Below are positions 18,830 to 26,861 of a stretch of DNA of 64,000 nt, one piece after another; the stretch's first letter is position 1; each line of letters opens with the position of its first letter. Position numbers and translations under genes: made by a program. This stretch comes from Methylobacterium soli (lineage in GTDB: Bacteria; Pseudomonadota; Alphaproteobacteria; Rhizobiales; Beijerinckiaceae): NCBI RefSeq assembly GCF_008806385.1, contig NZ_VZZK01000027.1, forward strand, positions 1-64,000, given 5' to 3'. Below the pieces are notes generated by a model that saw only the letters and a list, made by a program, of their open reading frames with translations, was not told the origin of the DNA and made no database searches.

Positions 18830-19519
18830 ATGCACGACGGCGCCCGCGTAGAGATCACCCCCGAGATCCTGCTTAAAGCCTACGCGGCCGGCATCTTTCC
18901 GATGGCGGAGGACGCGAGCGACCCGACCCTCTATTGGGTCGAGCCCCGGGCCCGCGGCGTCCTTCCGCTCGACGGCTTCCGCATTCCGAAGCGGCTCGCC
19001 CGCACGGTGCGCTCCGACGTTTTCGAGGTTCGCAGCGACACCGACTTCGAGGGCGTCATCGCCGGTTGCGCCGCCCCGCGCCGGGACAGCGAGCGAACCT
19101 GGATCAACACGCGCATCCGCGAACTCTATGGCGCCCTCTTCGACCAGGGCTACGTACACACGATCGAGGTCTACGAGGCCGGAACCCGTCACCTCGTCGG
19201 CGGTCTCTACGGGGTTTCCCTGGGGGCGGCCTTCTTCGGGGAGAGCATGTTCCACCTGGCGCGAGACGCCTCGAAGGTTGCCCTGGTCCATCTGATGGGC
19301 CGCCTGCGGCGCGGCGGCTACCGCCTCGCGGACACGCAATTCGTCACCGACCACCTGGCCCAGTTCGGAGCCGAGGAATTGCCGCGTCACGTCTACAAGC
19401 GGCGCCTCGCGGATGCGCTCACGGCGCATGCGCAATGGGATGCTTGGCCGGACCGGGCGGAGGTCGATGGGGCCGAGGTGTTGGCGGCTCTCGGGGTCAC
19501 AGGCGCGGAGGCTCGCTGA
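18830..19519 (+). CDS. aat: Leucyl/phenylalanyl-tRNA--protein transferase
   Basis: This 229-residue enzyme adds Leu or Phe to the N-terminus of proteins bearing Lys or Arg, marking them for ClpS-ClpAP (N-degron pathway). Family blocks are ITPEILLKAYAAGIFPMAE, the YWVEPRARGVLPL region, HLVGGLYGVSLGAAFFGESMF and DTQFVTDHLAQFGA. The frame is open upstream to 18659, but that part overlaps the accC end and its terminator, so ATG 18830 is used. It converges with the DUF2155 gene. Confidence 0.94.
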   Translation: MHDGARVEITPEILLKAYAAGIFPMAEDASDPTLYWVEPRARGVLPLDGFRIPKRLARTVRSDVFEVRSDTDFEGVIAGCAAPRRDSERTWINTRIRELYGALFDQGYVHTIEVYEAGTRHLVGGLYGVSLGAAFFGESMFHLARDASKVALVHLMGRLRRGGYRLADTQFVTDHLAQFGAEELPRHVYKRRLADALTAHAQWDAWPDRAEVDGAEVLAALGVTGAEAR

Positions 19520-19527
19520 GCCTCCGC
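19505..19527. terminator. Bidirectional hairpin between aat and the DUF2155 gene
   Basis: GCGGAGGCT (19505-19513) pairs perfectly with AGCCTCCGC (19519-19527); the aat stop codon sits at the loop/stem edge. It lies between convergent genes and could terminate both. Confidence 0.55.
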
Positions 19528-19544
19528 TGCAACGCCATGGCTCC

Positions 19545-20249
19545 TCAGCGGAAGAGCGCGTCGAAGATCGATTGCGGCTGCTGCGGCGGGGGGGCCGGGG
19601 CCGGCCCCTCATTCGACGGAAAGAATTTCCGCGAGGGCTTCTGACGGGGCTGAACCGGAACGCCGCGCGGCGCCTCGACGTCGACCTGTCCGGCCGAATT
19701 GACCTGCTGGGCGGTGCGCGTCGCATCCTTGTCGCGACCGGCGCGCCTCGACTTCTCGGGCTTGGAGGCCATGGCGGGCACGTCCTCCTGCTCCTTGGCC
19801 TCGACCGTCACGTCGGTGCCGCCCTTACAATCGACGAGCCAGACATCGTAGATCGGGTGCTCGATGGCGTGGAGCCCCGGGCTCGACGCGAACATCCAGC
19901 CCGTGAAGATGCGGCGGTACTTGTTCTCGAGCGTCACCTCGTCGACTTCGAGGAAGGCCGTGGTCTTGGCACTCTCGGTCGGGGGGCGGGTGTAGCAGAC
20001 GCGGGGCGTCAGCTGCAGGGCACCGAACTGCACCGTCTCGTCCACCGCCACCTCGAAGGAGACGATGCGGCCGGTGATCTTGTCGAGGCCCGAGAAGACC
20101 GCCGTCGGGTTCTTGATCTTGTCGGCCGAGGCGGGGAGTGCGCAGAAACCCAGCGCGGCAAGGCCGAGCGCGGCGCGCGAGACTCGTGCGGTGATGCGGC
20201 TCAAGGCTCGCCCCTCTCGGTTGGACGGCGCGCGGGTGAACCGGCGCAT
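19545..20249 (-). CDS. DUF2155 domain-containing periplasmic protein
   Basis: This protein of 219-234 residues has a signal peptide ending near ALPASA, the conserved DUF2155 core (LDKITGRIVSFEVAVDETVQFG, then RIFTGWMFASSPGLHAIEHPIYDVWLVDC with its Cys) and a charged Pro-rich tail after residue 150. The first ATG is at 20249. A TTG at 20204 with GAGAGGGG upstream gives a more normal signal peptide and may be the real start. The domain is nearly confined to alphaproteobacteria and often lies beside the NDUFA12 gene, as here. Its function is unknown. Confidence 0.88.
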   Translation of the reverse strand: MRRFTRAPSNREGRALSRITARVSRAALGLAALGFCALPASADKIKNPTAVFSGLDKITGRIVSFEVAVDETVQFGALQLTPRVCYTRPPTESAKTTAFLEVDEVTLENKYRRIFTGWMFASSPGLHAIEHPIYDVWLVDCKGGTDVTVEAKEQEDVPAMASKPEKSRRAGRDKDATRTAQQVNSAGQVDVEAPRGVPVQPRQKPSRKFFPSNEGPAPAPPPQQPQSIFDALFR

Positions 20250-20316
20250 CCGGCCTTCAATACCCGAACGGTGGTGGAATAAGGGCGATCGGCGACGCCT
20301 GGGGTGTGCCCGCGCG

Positions 20317-20733
20317 CTACTCGCCGGGCGTCCAGGGCACGTAGTCGCCGGTCGCGGCCGGGCGCTGGCCCCAGGAGAGCTGCGATCCCTTCGGCCGGTA
20401 GGCGGCCGCGGTTCCGGTCAGGTTCTCGACATGGGGCTTCTGCCACTCGCGCGGCGTGTAGCTCTCCTCGCTCGGAGGCACCTCGACGGCATGGCAGAGC
20501 CAGCCGCGCCAGCCCGGCGGCACCTTCGAGGCGTCGGCGTAGCCGTTGTAGATCACCCAGCGCCGCTCGGAACCCACCGAGCGGTCGATCAGCGGCCCCT
20601 GGGCCCGATAGTACTTGTTCCCGAGCTCGTCGGTCCCGACGAACTGGCCGCGCCGCGCCGTGAGCAGGGCGAGCGACATGGTCTGCCCGTTCCACCAGGT
20701 GAAGATGCGAAGCAGCGTGTCCTTGAGAGCCAT
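20317..20733 (-). CDS. NADH:ubiquinone oxidoreductase NDUFA12-type accessory subunit
   Basis: This 138-residue protein is the bacterial homologue of mitochondrial complex I subunit B17.2/NDUFA12, an accessory subunit found in alphaproteobacteria. Characteristic blocks are LLRIFTWWNGQT, GTDELGNKYY, RRWVIYNGYADASKVPP and the ending DYVPWTPGE. It acts on the cytoplasmic side of complex I. It lies 67 bases upstream of the DUF2155 gene on the same strand and may be co-transcribed with it. Confidence 0.94.
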   Translation of the reverse strand: MALKDTLLRIFTWWNGQTMSLALLTARRGQFVGTDELGNKYYRAQGPLIDRSVGSERRWVIYNGYADASKVPPGWRGWLCHAVEVPPSEESYTPREWQKPHVENLTGTAAAYRPKGSQLSWGQRPAATGDYVPWTPGE

Positions 20734-21021
20734 CGGCTTCCTCTCGTCTCGCGCGGAGCCTGGATCACGGCTCGGCGCGCGCCCGCGTTATGCGGAGCGG
20801 GTCCGCGCAAGTCCAGCCGGAAGTCGGAGCATCCGCGATCGGTGTCAGGCCTCGGGGTGTCGCATTTCCGGCACGGCCGACGCCCGATGCGAGGCCGCCC
20901 TGCGGAGCTGCGCGCGAGCCGGGCTTGCGCATGTGGATGCAAAAAATATCCGCCCGGATTCCGCGTGGCCGAAAGCGCACTTAGCGCCCGGCCCGAACTA
21001 TCCACAACTTTCAGTTCGCCG

Positions 21022-21037
21022 ACACAACATGTAGCGC
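21022..21037 (+). promoter_or_regulatory. Possible NrdR box
   Basis: ACACAACATGTAGCGC matches about 12 of 16 positions of the NrdR consensus ACACWATATATWGTGT, the operator that represses ribonucleotide reductase genes. Only one copy is seen, whereas NrdR sites usually occur in pairs, so support is weak. Confidence 0.3.
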
Positions 21038-21063
21038 GGAACATGCCCGCCAGCTACCAGTTG

Positions 21064-21092
21064 TTGACGTAGGGACGCCCTGAGCATTAAGG
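21064..21092 (+). promoter_or_regulatory. Possible nrdJ promoter
   Basis: TTGACG (21064-21069) is followed after 17 bases by TTAAGG (21087-21092). The -35 match is good and the -10 match poor. It lies just downstream of the possible NrdR box and about 185 bases before the nrdJ start. Confidence 0.3.
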
Positions 21093-21275
21093 TTCAGGTC
21101 ATGGTTCGGGATGGGCTGCCGGTCTGGCCGGCCCCCTCGCTCACGTCTCATCGTAATGTTCCGTCGGCCTGCCACGCATCGCGGATGCGGTCGGAGTCGA
21201 CACCCAAATCTGGGCCCGTCTCCTGTGCCGCGTCGCAGGCCGAGCCCCCGTGTCTCGTCGGAAGAGGTCGGTTTC

Positions 21276-24200
21276 ATGCGGTTCGAGCGGCGTTACACCA
21301 CAGCCGGGCAATCCCCCTACGCGACCATCCCGTTCCGCAAAGCGTTGAGCGAGATCCGCAATCCCGACGGTTCCGTGGTGTTCAGGCTCGAAGGCATCAA
21401 CGTGCCCGAGAGCTGGAGCCAGGTGGCGAGCGACGTGCTGGCCCAGAAGTATTTCCGCAAGGCGGGCGTGCCGGCGCGCCTCCGGAAGGTCGAGGAGAAC
21501 GACGTTCCGAGCTTCCTCTGGCGTTCGGTCGCCGACGAGGCGGCGCTCGCCGAGCTTCCCGAGGATGAGCGCACCGGATCCGAGACCTCGGCGACCCAGG
21601 TCTTCGATCGGCTCGCCGGCTGCTGGACCTATTGGGGCTGGAAGGGCGGCTACTTCACCTCCGAGGAGGATGCGAGCGCGTTCCTGGACGAGTTGCGCTT
21701 CATGCTGGCCCGCCAGATGGTGGCGCCGAATTCGCCGCAATGGTTCAACACCGGTCTGCACTGGGCCTACGGCATCGATGGCCCGAGCCAGGGCCATTAT
21801 TACTGCGATTACCGCACGGGCGAGCTCACGAAGTCGGCCACCGCCTACGAGCACCCGCAGCCCCATGCCTGCTTCATCCAGTCCGTGCAGGACGACCTCG
21901 TCAACGAGGGCGGCATCATGGACCTGTGGGTGCGGGAAGCCCGCCTGTTCAAGTACGGCTCGGGCACCGGCTCGAACTTCTCGCTGCTACGCGGCGAGAA
22001 TGAGAAGCTCGGCGGCGGCGGCAAGTCGTCGGGCCTGATGAGCTTCCTGCGCATCGGCGACCGGGCGGCCGGCGCCATCAAGTCCGGCGGCACCACGCGC
22101 CGCGCCGCCAAGATGGTCATCGTCGACATCGACCACCCCGATATCGAGCAGTACATCGACTGGAAGGTGAAGGAGGAGCAGAAGGTCGCCGCCCTGGTGA
22201 CCGGGTCCAAGGTGGTCTCCCGGCACCTCCAGGCCGTCATGAGGGCCTGCACCCAGTGCGAGGCCGAGGGCGACGCCTGCTTCGACCCCGAGCGCAACCC
22301 CGCCCTCAAGCGCGAGGTGAAGGCTGCCCGCAAGGCGATGGTGCCGGACGCCTATATCAAGCGCGTGATGCAGTTCGCCCGCCAGGGCTTCACCAAGATC
22401 GAGTTCCCGATCTACGACACCGACTGGGATTCGGAGGCCTACCTCACGGTCTCGGGCCAGAACTCCAACAACTCGGTCTCGCTCACGGACGATTTTCTGC
22501 GCGCCGTCGAGGCGGATGAAGATTGGAGCCTCACGGCCCGCACCACCGGCAAGGTGACGAAGACCCTGAAAGCCCGCGACCTCTGGGAGAAGATCGGCGA
22601 GGCGGCCTGGGCCTCGGCCGATCCGGGCCTGCACTTCAACACCACGATGAACGATTGGCACACCTGCCCGGCGGGCGGCCGGATCCGGGCATCGAACCCG
22701 TGCTCCGAGTACATGTTCCTCGACGACACCGCCTGCAACCTGGCCTCGGCCAACCTGCTGACGATGTATGACCGCGAGGCCAAGCACTTCGACGTCGCGG
22801 CCTTCGAGCACCTGAACCGTCTCTGGACGGTGGTGCTCGAGATCTCCGTGATGATGGCGCAGTTTCCCTCGAAGGAGATCGCCGAGCTCTCCTACCGCTA
22901 TCGGACGCTCGGTCTCGGCTATGCCAATATCGGCGGCCTGCTGATGACCATGGGCCTGCCCTACGACTCGGTTCAGGGCCGCGCCTTGGCGGGCGCGCTG
23001 ACGGCGATCATGACCGGCGTCGCCTACGCGACCTCTGCCGAGATGGCCTCGGAACTCGGCACCTTCCCGGAATATCCGGAGAATGCCGACGCGATGCTCC
23101 GGGTCATCCGCAATCACCGCCGGGCCGCCCACGGCGTCGCGGAGGATTACGAGTTCCTCAGCATCAACCCCGTGCCGCTCGATCACGCCAACATCCCCCA
23201 GGCCGACATCGCCGAGCGCGCCAAGCACGCCTGGGACCGGGCGCTGGCGCTCGGAGAGGAGCACGGCTTCCGCAACGCGCAGGCGACCGTGATCGCGCCG
23301 ACCGGCACGATCGGTCTCGTGATGGATTGCGACACGACCGGCATCGAGCCGGATTTCGCCTTGGTGAAGTTCAAGAAGCTCGCCGGCGGCGGCTACTTCA
23401 AGATCATCAACCGGGCCGTGCCGGACGCGCTGCACGCCCTCGGCTATCGCCCTTCCGAGATCGCGGAGATCGAGGCCTACGCGGTGGGCCACGGCTCGAT
23501 GGGCCAGGCACCGGCGGTGAATCCCGGCACGCTCCGGGCCAAAGGCTTCACCGACGAGAAGATCGCGGTGGTGGAGGCCGGGCTGAAATCGGCCTTCGAC
23601 ATCAAATTCGTGTTCAACCGCTGGACGCTCGGCGACGACTTCCTGCGCGACGTTCTCAAGGTCACGCCCGAAAAGATTGCCGATCCGGCCTTCGACCTGC
23701 TGAGCTTCCTCGGCTTCAGCCGCAAGGAGGTCGAGGCGGCCAACACCCATATCTGCGGGGCGATGACCCTCGAGGGCGCGCCGTTCCTCAAGACCGAGCA
23801 TTATGCGGTGTTCGACTGCGCCAATCCGTGCGGGCGCATCGGCAAGCGCTACCTCTCGGTCGAGAGCCACATCCGCATGATGGCAGCAGCCCAGCCCTTC
23901 GTCTCGGGCGCCATCTCGAAGACCATCAACATGCCGAACGACGCTACCGTCGAGGATTGCAAGGACGCCTACAAGCTGTCCTGGACCCTCGCGCTCAAGG
24001 CGAATGCCCTCTACCGGGACGGATCGAAGCTGTCGCAGCCGCTCAACTCGGCCCTGATCGCCGACGAGGACGACGAGGCCGAGGATGCGGTCGAGGCCCT
24101 GATCCAGGCGCCCGCCGCGGCCCGGGCCACGCAGATGGCCGAGAAGATCGTGGAGCGGGTGATCGAGCGCGTCGAGCGCATCCGCTCGCGCGAGAAGCTG

Positions 24201-25001
24201 CCCCATCGCCGGAAGGGCTACACCCAGAAGGCGGTCGTCGGCGGGCACAAGGTCTATCTGCGCACCGGCGAATACGATGACGGGCGCCTCGGCGAGATCT
24301 TCATCGACATGCACAAGGAGGGCGCGGCCTTCCGGAGCCTGATGAACAACTTCGCCATCGCAATCTCGCTCGGCCTGCAATACGGCGTGCCGCTCGAGGA
24401 ATATGTCGAGGCCTTCACCTTCACCCGCTTCGAGCCGGCGGGCTTCGTGCAGGGCAACGACGCGATCAAGAACGCGACCTCGATCCTCGACTACGTCTTC
24501 CGCGAGCTGGCGATCTCGTATCTCGCCCGCATGGACCTCGCCCATGTCGATCCCTCCGAGATCGGCAACACGGTGCTGGGCGGCGGCGTCGGGCAGGACA
24601 AGCGCGACGACGACAAGACGAGCCCGGTCGTGGCGAACGTGGTCTCCCGCGGTCTCCTACGCGGCTCGGCCGACCGCCTCACCCTGATCCAGGGCGGCCC
24701 GGGCAGTGCGACGACGGGCGTCGGGTCCGTGGCGACCGGTCAGACCATGCCCGCCAGCGCGGTGGTGCACGCCATGCGGGGCGCGACCGCCCTGAAGGCC
24801 GAGGAGCATGACAGCCCGATGAGCCTGGGCTTCTCTCCACCCACCACGGAGCCCGCCTCCACGGACGCCTACCGGCGCGCCGAGGCGAAGCTCAAAGGTT
24901 ACGTCGGGGAGGCCTGTCCCGAATGCGCGAACTTCACGCTCGTCCGCAACGGAACCTGCATGAAGTGCGACACCTGCGGATCCACGACCGGGTGCTCGTG
25001 A
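21276..25001 (+). CDS. nrdJ: Adenosylcobalamin-dependent (class II) ribonucleoside-diphosphate reductase
   Basis: This 1241-residue class II reductase makes deoxyribonucleotides with coenzyme B12 as radical source, so it needs neither an iron subunit nor anaerobiosis. Visible blocks include WFNTGLHWAYG, the HACFIQSVQDD and KYGSGTGSNFS active-site regions, NPCSEYMFLDDTACNLAS with the radical-relay Cys, and ATVIAPTGTIGL. The C-terminus carries redox cysteines (CPECANFTLV, CMKCDTCGSTTGCS). ATG 21276 follows GGAAGAGG; the frame is open upstream to 21111 without support. The gene is complete. The accessory island starts directly after its stop codon. Confidence 0.95.
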   Translation: MRFERRYTTAGQSPYATIPFRKALSEIRNPDGSVVFRLEGINVPESWSQVASDVLAQKYFRKAGVPARLRKVEENDVPSFLWRSVADEAALAELPEDERTGSETSATQVFDRLAGCWTYWGWKGGYFTSEEDASAFLDELRFMLARQMVAPNSPQWFNTGLHWAYGIDGPSQGHYYCDYRTGELTKSATAYEHPQPHACFIQSVQDDLVNEGGIMDLWVREARLFKYGSGTGSNFSLLRGENEKLGGGGKSSGLMSFLRIGDRAAGAIKSGGTTRRAAKMVIVDIDHPDIEQYIDWKVKEEQKVAALVTGSKVVSRHLQAVMRACTQCEAEGDACFDPERNPALKREVKAARKAMVPDAYIKRVMQFARQGFTKIEFPIYDTDWDSEAYLTVSGQNSNNSVSLTDDFLRAVEADEDWSLTARTTGKVTKTLKARDLWEKIGEAAWASADPGLHFNTTMNDWHTCPAGGRIRASNPCSEYMFLDDTACNLASANLLTMYDREAKHFDVAAFEHLNRLWTVVLEISVMMAQFPSKEIAELSYRYRTLGLGYANIGGLLMTMGLPYDSVQGRALAGALTAIMTGVAYATSAEMASELGTFPEYPENADAMLRVIRNHRRAAHGVAEDYEFLSINPVPLDHANIPQADIAERAKHAWDRALALGEEHGFRNAQATVIAPTGTIGLVMDCDTTGIEPDFALVKFKKLAGGGYFKIINRAVPDALHALGYRPSEIAEIEAYAVGHGSMGQAPAVNPGTLRAKGFTDEKIAVVEAGLKSAFDIKFVFNRWTLGDDFLRDVLKVTPEKIADPAFDLLSFLGFSRKEVEAANTHICGAMTLEGAPFLKTEHYAVFDCANPCGRIGKRYLSVESHIRMMAAAQPFVSGAISKTINMPNDATVEDCKDAYKLSWTLALKANALYRDGSKLSQPLNSALIADEDDEAEDAVEALIQAPAAARATQMAEKIVERVIERVERIRSREKLPHRRKGYTQKAVVGGHKVYLRTGEYDDGRLGEIFIDMHKEGAAFRSLMNNFAIAISLGLQYGVPLEEYVEAFTFTRFEPAGFVQGNDAIKNATSILDYVFRELAISYLARMDLAHVDPSEIGNTVLGGGVGQDKRDDDKTSPVVANVVSRGLLRGSADRLTLIQGGPGSATTGVGSVATGQTMPASAVVHAMRGATALKAEEHDSPMSLGFSPPTTEPASTDAYRRAEAKLKGYVGEACPECANFTLVRNGTCMKCDTCGSTTGCS

Positions 25002-25028
25002 AAGTCGACGATTGGTATCCGAAGGGGC

Positions 25029-25082
25029 ACAGTTTGTCCGTAGCCGAGCATAGTTTGTCACTTGGCGGGGGGACAGTTTGTC
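25029..25082 (+). repeat. Three direct repeats resembling TnsB-binding sites
   Basis: ACAGTTTGTC (25029-25038), ATAGTTTGTC (25050-25059) and ACAGTTTGTC (25073-25082) recur at 21- and 23-base steps, beginning 28 bases after the nrdJ stop. Tn7 ends carry multiple transposase sites of about 22 bp. No other copy was noticed in the window. Confidence 0.55.
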
Positions 25083-25200
25083 AAACGCCTGTTCAGCAAC
25101 GCTGAATAGGCAATCGCGCTTCACTCAAACGAAGGGCGAAATACTTCCGCGCTTAGCTACGCCTTCCGTAAACAGGCCTGACCGGACCTAGACCTTCAAA

Positions 25201-25223
25201 GGGCGTCCCATTGTGGGGCGCCC
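25201..25223. terminator. Hairpin in the island boundary region
   Basis: GGGCGTCCC (25201-25209) pairs with GGGGCGCCC (25215-25223), one wobble pair and a five-base loop. No T run follows. It may terminate transcription entering from nrdJ or act in the CBASS leader. Confidence 0.35.
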
Positions 25224-25361
25224 AACTCCCTAATCGAACAAACCATGAATCCACAGCCCAGCTTGCTGAGGTGCGGCCCTGGTTGCGCCTTCTACATGCC
25301 GACGTGAGCAGAAGGCTCACAGCCAAGCTGAACGGAAACACCGATCCGAGAGACAAAGACG

Positions 25362-26327
25362 ATGGGACGACAGCACGTCGGCCACGGTGAGATCGTGGCC
25401 TTTGCCCAAGACAGGGTTAATCTTCCGAAAGACAAGGCCGATGAATACCGAGCCCAGGCGCGGCGGCTCCGAGAGCGCCTCGAAGGATATCTGCATGAGC
25501 ACCCAGACTTCACGCTCAAGAAGATGATGCTGTCTGGCAGCCTCGCAAAAGGAACGGCCCTTCGCTCGCTAAATGACATCGATGTTGCCTGCTACATCAG
25601 CGGCGCCAACGCACCCCACGACGTTCAGGCCCTCCTGAATTATTTGGCTGAGCGCTTGCGTAAAGCCTTCCCGAACTTCAGCCCGGAGCAGGTGAAGCCG
25701 CAAACCTACTCCGTCACGGTTTCGTTCCGAGGCACCGGTCTCGACGTTGACGTCGTGCCGATCCTCTACGACGGTGATCCGAATTGGTACGGCAACCTCG
25801 TCAGCCAGGACGACGGGTCGTTCCTTAAGACGAGCATCCCGCGGCACTTGGAGTTTGCTGGCAAACGGAAGCGGTGCCAGGAAAAGCACTTCGCCCAAGT
25901 TGTGCGGCTTGCGAAGTTCTGGTCCCGTCGCATGAAGCAGGAGCGGGATCGGTTCCGCTTCAAATCGTTCATGATCGAAATGGTCCTCGCTAAGCTCTGC
26001 GATGACGGCCTTGATTTCTCCGACTACCCCGAGGCCCTGCAGCACTTCTTCACGTACATCGCCCGCAGCGACTTCCGCCAGCGGATCGTGTTTAGTGACT
26101 ACTATCCCGCGAACTCGGTCGGCGCGTTCTCTGACGTCGTGCAGATCATCGACCCGGTTAACCCGCAGAACAACGTCGCACGCCTCTACACGGACGCCAA
26201 CGCCGACGAGATCGTCGAGGCGGCCTTAGATGCCGGCGATGCGGTCGATGCCGCGCTTGGCGCGCCCACGAAGCAACAGACCCTTGCCTATTGGCAGAAG
26301 GTCTTCGGCCCCTCCTTCCAGGCGTGA
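25362..26327 (+). CDS. CBASS cGAS/DncV-like nucleotidyltransferase (CD-NTase)
   Basis: This 321-residue enzyme senses infection and makes a cyclic oligonucleotide alarm signal. The nucleotidyltransferase core has GSLAKGT (Gly59-Ser60), the catalytic pair DID (Asp72 and Asp74) and the third acidic site in LDVDVVP (Asp128/130). The remaining helical part resembles the OAS/CCA-adding C-terminal domain (RFKSFMIEMVLAKL). It heads a four-gene operon. The HORMA and TRIP13 partners mark it as a type III CBASS synthase, plausibly clade C or D. The exact nucleotide product is unknown. ATG 25362 is preceded by GAGAGA. Confidence 0.9.
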   Translation: MGRQHVGHGEIVAFAQDRVNLPKDKADEYRAQARRLRERLEGYLHEHPDFTLKKMMLSGSLAKGTALRSLNDIDVACYISGANAPHDVQALLNYLAERLRKAFPNFSPEQVKPQTYSVTVSFRGTGLDVDVVPILYDGDPNWYGNLVSQDDGSFLKTSIPRHLEFAGKRKRCQEKHFAQVVRLAKFWSRRMKQERDRFRFKSFMIEMVLAKLCDDGLDFSDYPEALQHFFTYIARSDFRQRIVFSDYYPANSVGAFSDVVQIIDPVNPQNNVARLYTDANADEIVEAALDAGDAVDAALGAPTKQQTLAYWQKVFGPSFQA

Positions 26328-26336
26328 GGTCAGCGC

Positions 26337-26861
26337 ATGTCCTACAGCTTCGCCCTGACCGAGTCCGCGAGCGAGACCTTCACGGTAACGCATGCACGCC
26401 ATATGGCCGCCAAGGTCGCTACGGATCTCAAGCGGATTCAGCGCCTCTATGGGGGCATTCCGACGGACTCGACCATCGCTGACTACGAAACCGAGGTGAT
26501 CGAGTTGCTGAAAGCCGGGTATCTTGGAACCGTCACCTTCGGGTTCCGTCGCGATGGCAAATGGATCGAGCCGACCCTGCGGTATACCGCCAAAGATCTC
26601 GCCGGGATGCCGTCCGGTGACGACGATCCCGGGAAAATCCGGGCGTCCGCCAACGTGTCCGGCGCGACATTCTACAACTACCTAACATACAGCTCCGCCT
26701 GGGATCGGCTTTCCGCATCAGAACAGGAAGCATTCAAGAAACGGATGCCCTTCTATCGCGGTGGCGCTCCGGAACCCAACATCGACGGCTATCTCACCAA
26801 CGACCGAACCTACTCCTCGGGCGGCCGGGCCCTCGACCGTGCCAGTGTTAGGAGCTTTTGA
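26337..26861 (+). CDS. CBASS HORMA-domain protein (Cap7-like)
   Basis: This 174-residue protein matches the bacterial HORMA family 1 pattern: SYSFALTESASETFTVTHAR at the start, the MAAKVATDLKRIQRLYG helix, and a hydrophobic core ending in a mobile C-terminal safety-belt region. In type III CBASS, HORMA proteins bind a peptide signal of infection, close around it and activate the CD-NTase. Many systems carry two HORMA genes; only one is present here. It starts nine bases after the synthase and its stop overlaps the next ATG (TGATG), indicating tight coupling. Identification rests on sequence resemblance plus operon context. Confidence 0.85.
   Translation: MSYSFALTESASETFTVTHARHMAAKVATDLKRIQRLYGGIPTDSTIADYETEVIELLKAGYLGTVTFGFRRDGKWIEPTLRYTAKDLAGMPSGDDDPGKIRASANVSGATFYNYLTYSSAWDRLSASEQEAFKKRMPFYRGGAPEPNIDGYLTNDRTYSSGGRALDRASVRSF

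Larger units (their letters stand above)
20734..21275 (+). other. Intergenic control region upstream of nrdJ
   Basis: These 540 bases separate the divergent NDUFA12 and nrdJ genes and contain no supported gene. A possible NrdR box and a possible promoter are listed separately. No cobalamin riboswitch fold was recognised by eye. Confidence 0.4.
25002..25361. other. Island boundary region between nrdJ and the CBASS operon
   Basis: The first 80 bases hold three direct repeats listed as a transposon-end candidate. Further in are a small palindrome, TTCAGC/GCTGAA at 25092-25106, and a hairpin at 25201-25223. GAGAGA precedes the CD-NTase start. No gene is supported here, and the CBASS promoter should lie in this stretch. 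Confidence 0.45.

Noticed and set aside
20734..21275. Cobalamin riboswitch upstream of nrdJ
   Set aside because: Considered because nrdJ uses B12, but no B12-box-like sequence or fold was seen, and such riboswitches usually control B12 synthesis, uptake or B12-independent isozymes.
21987..24545. An 852-residue open frame antisense to nrdJ
   Set aside because: It mirrors the codon bias of nrdJ in a high-GC genome, has no family blocks, and nrdJ is unmistakable on the other strand.
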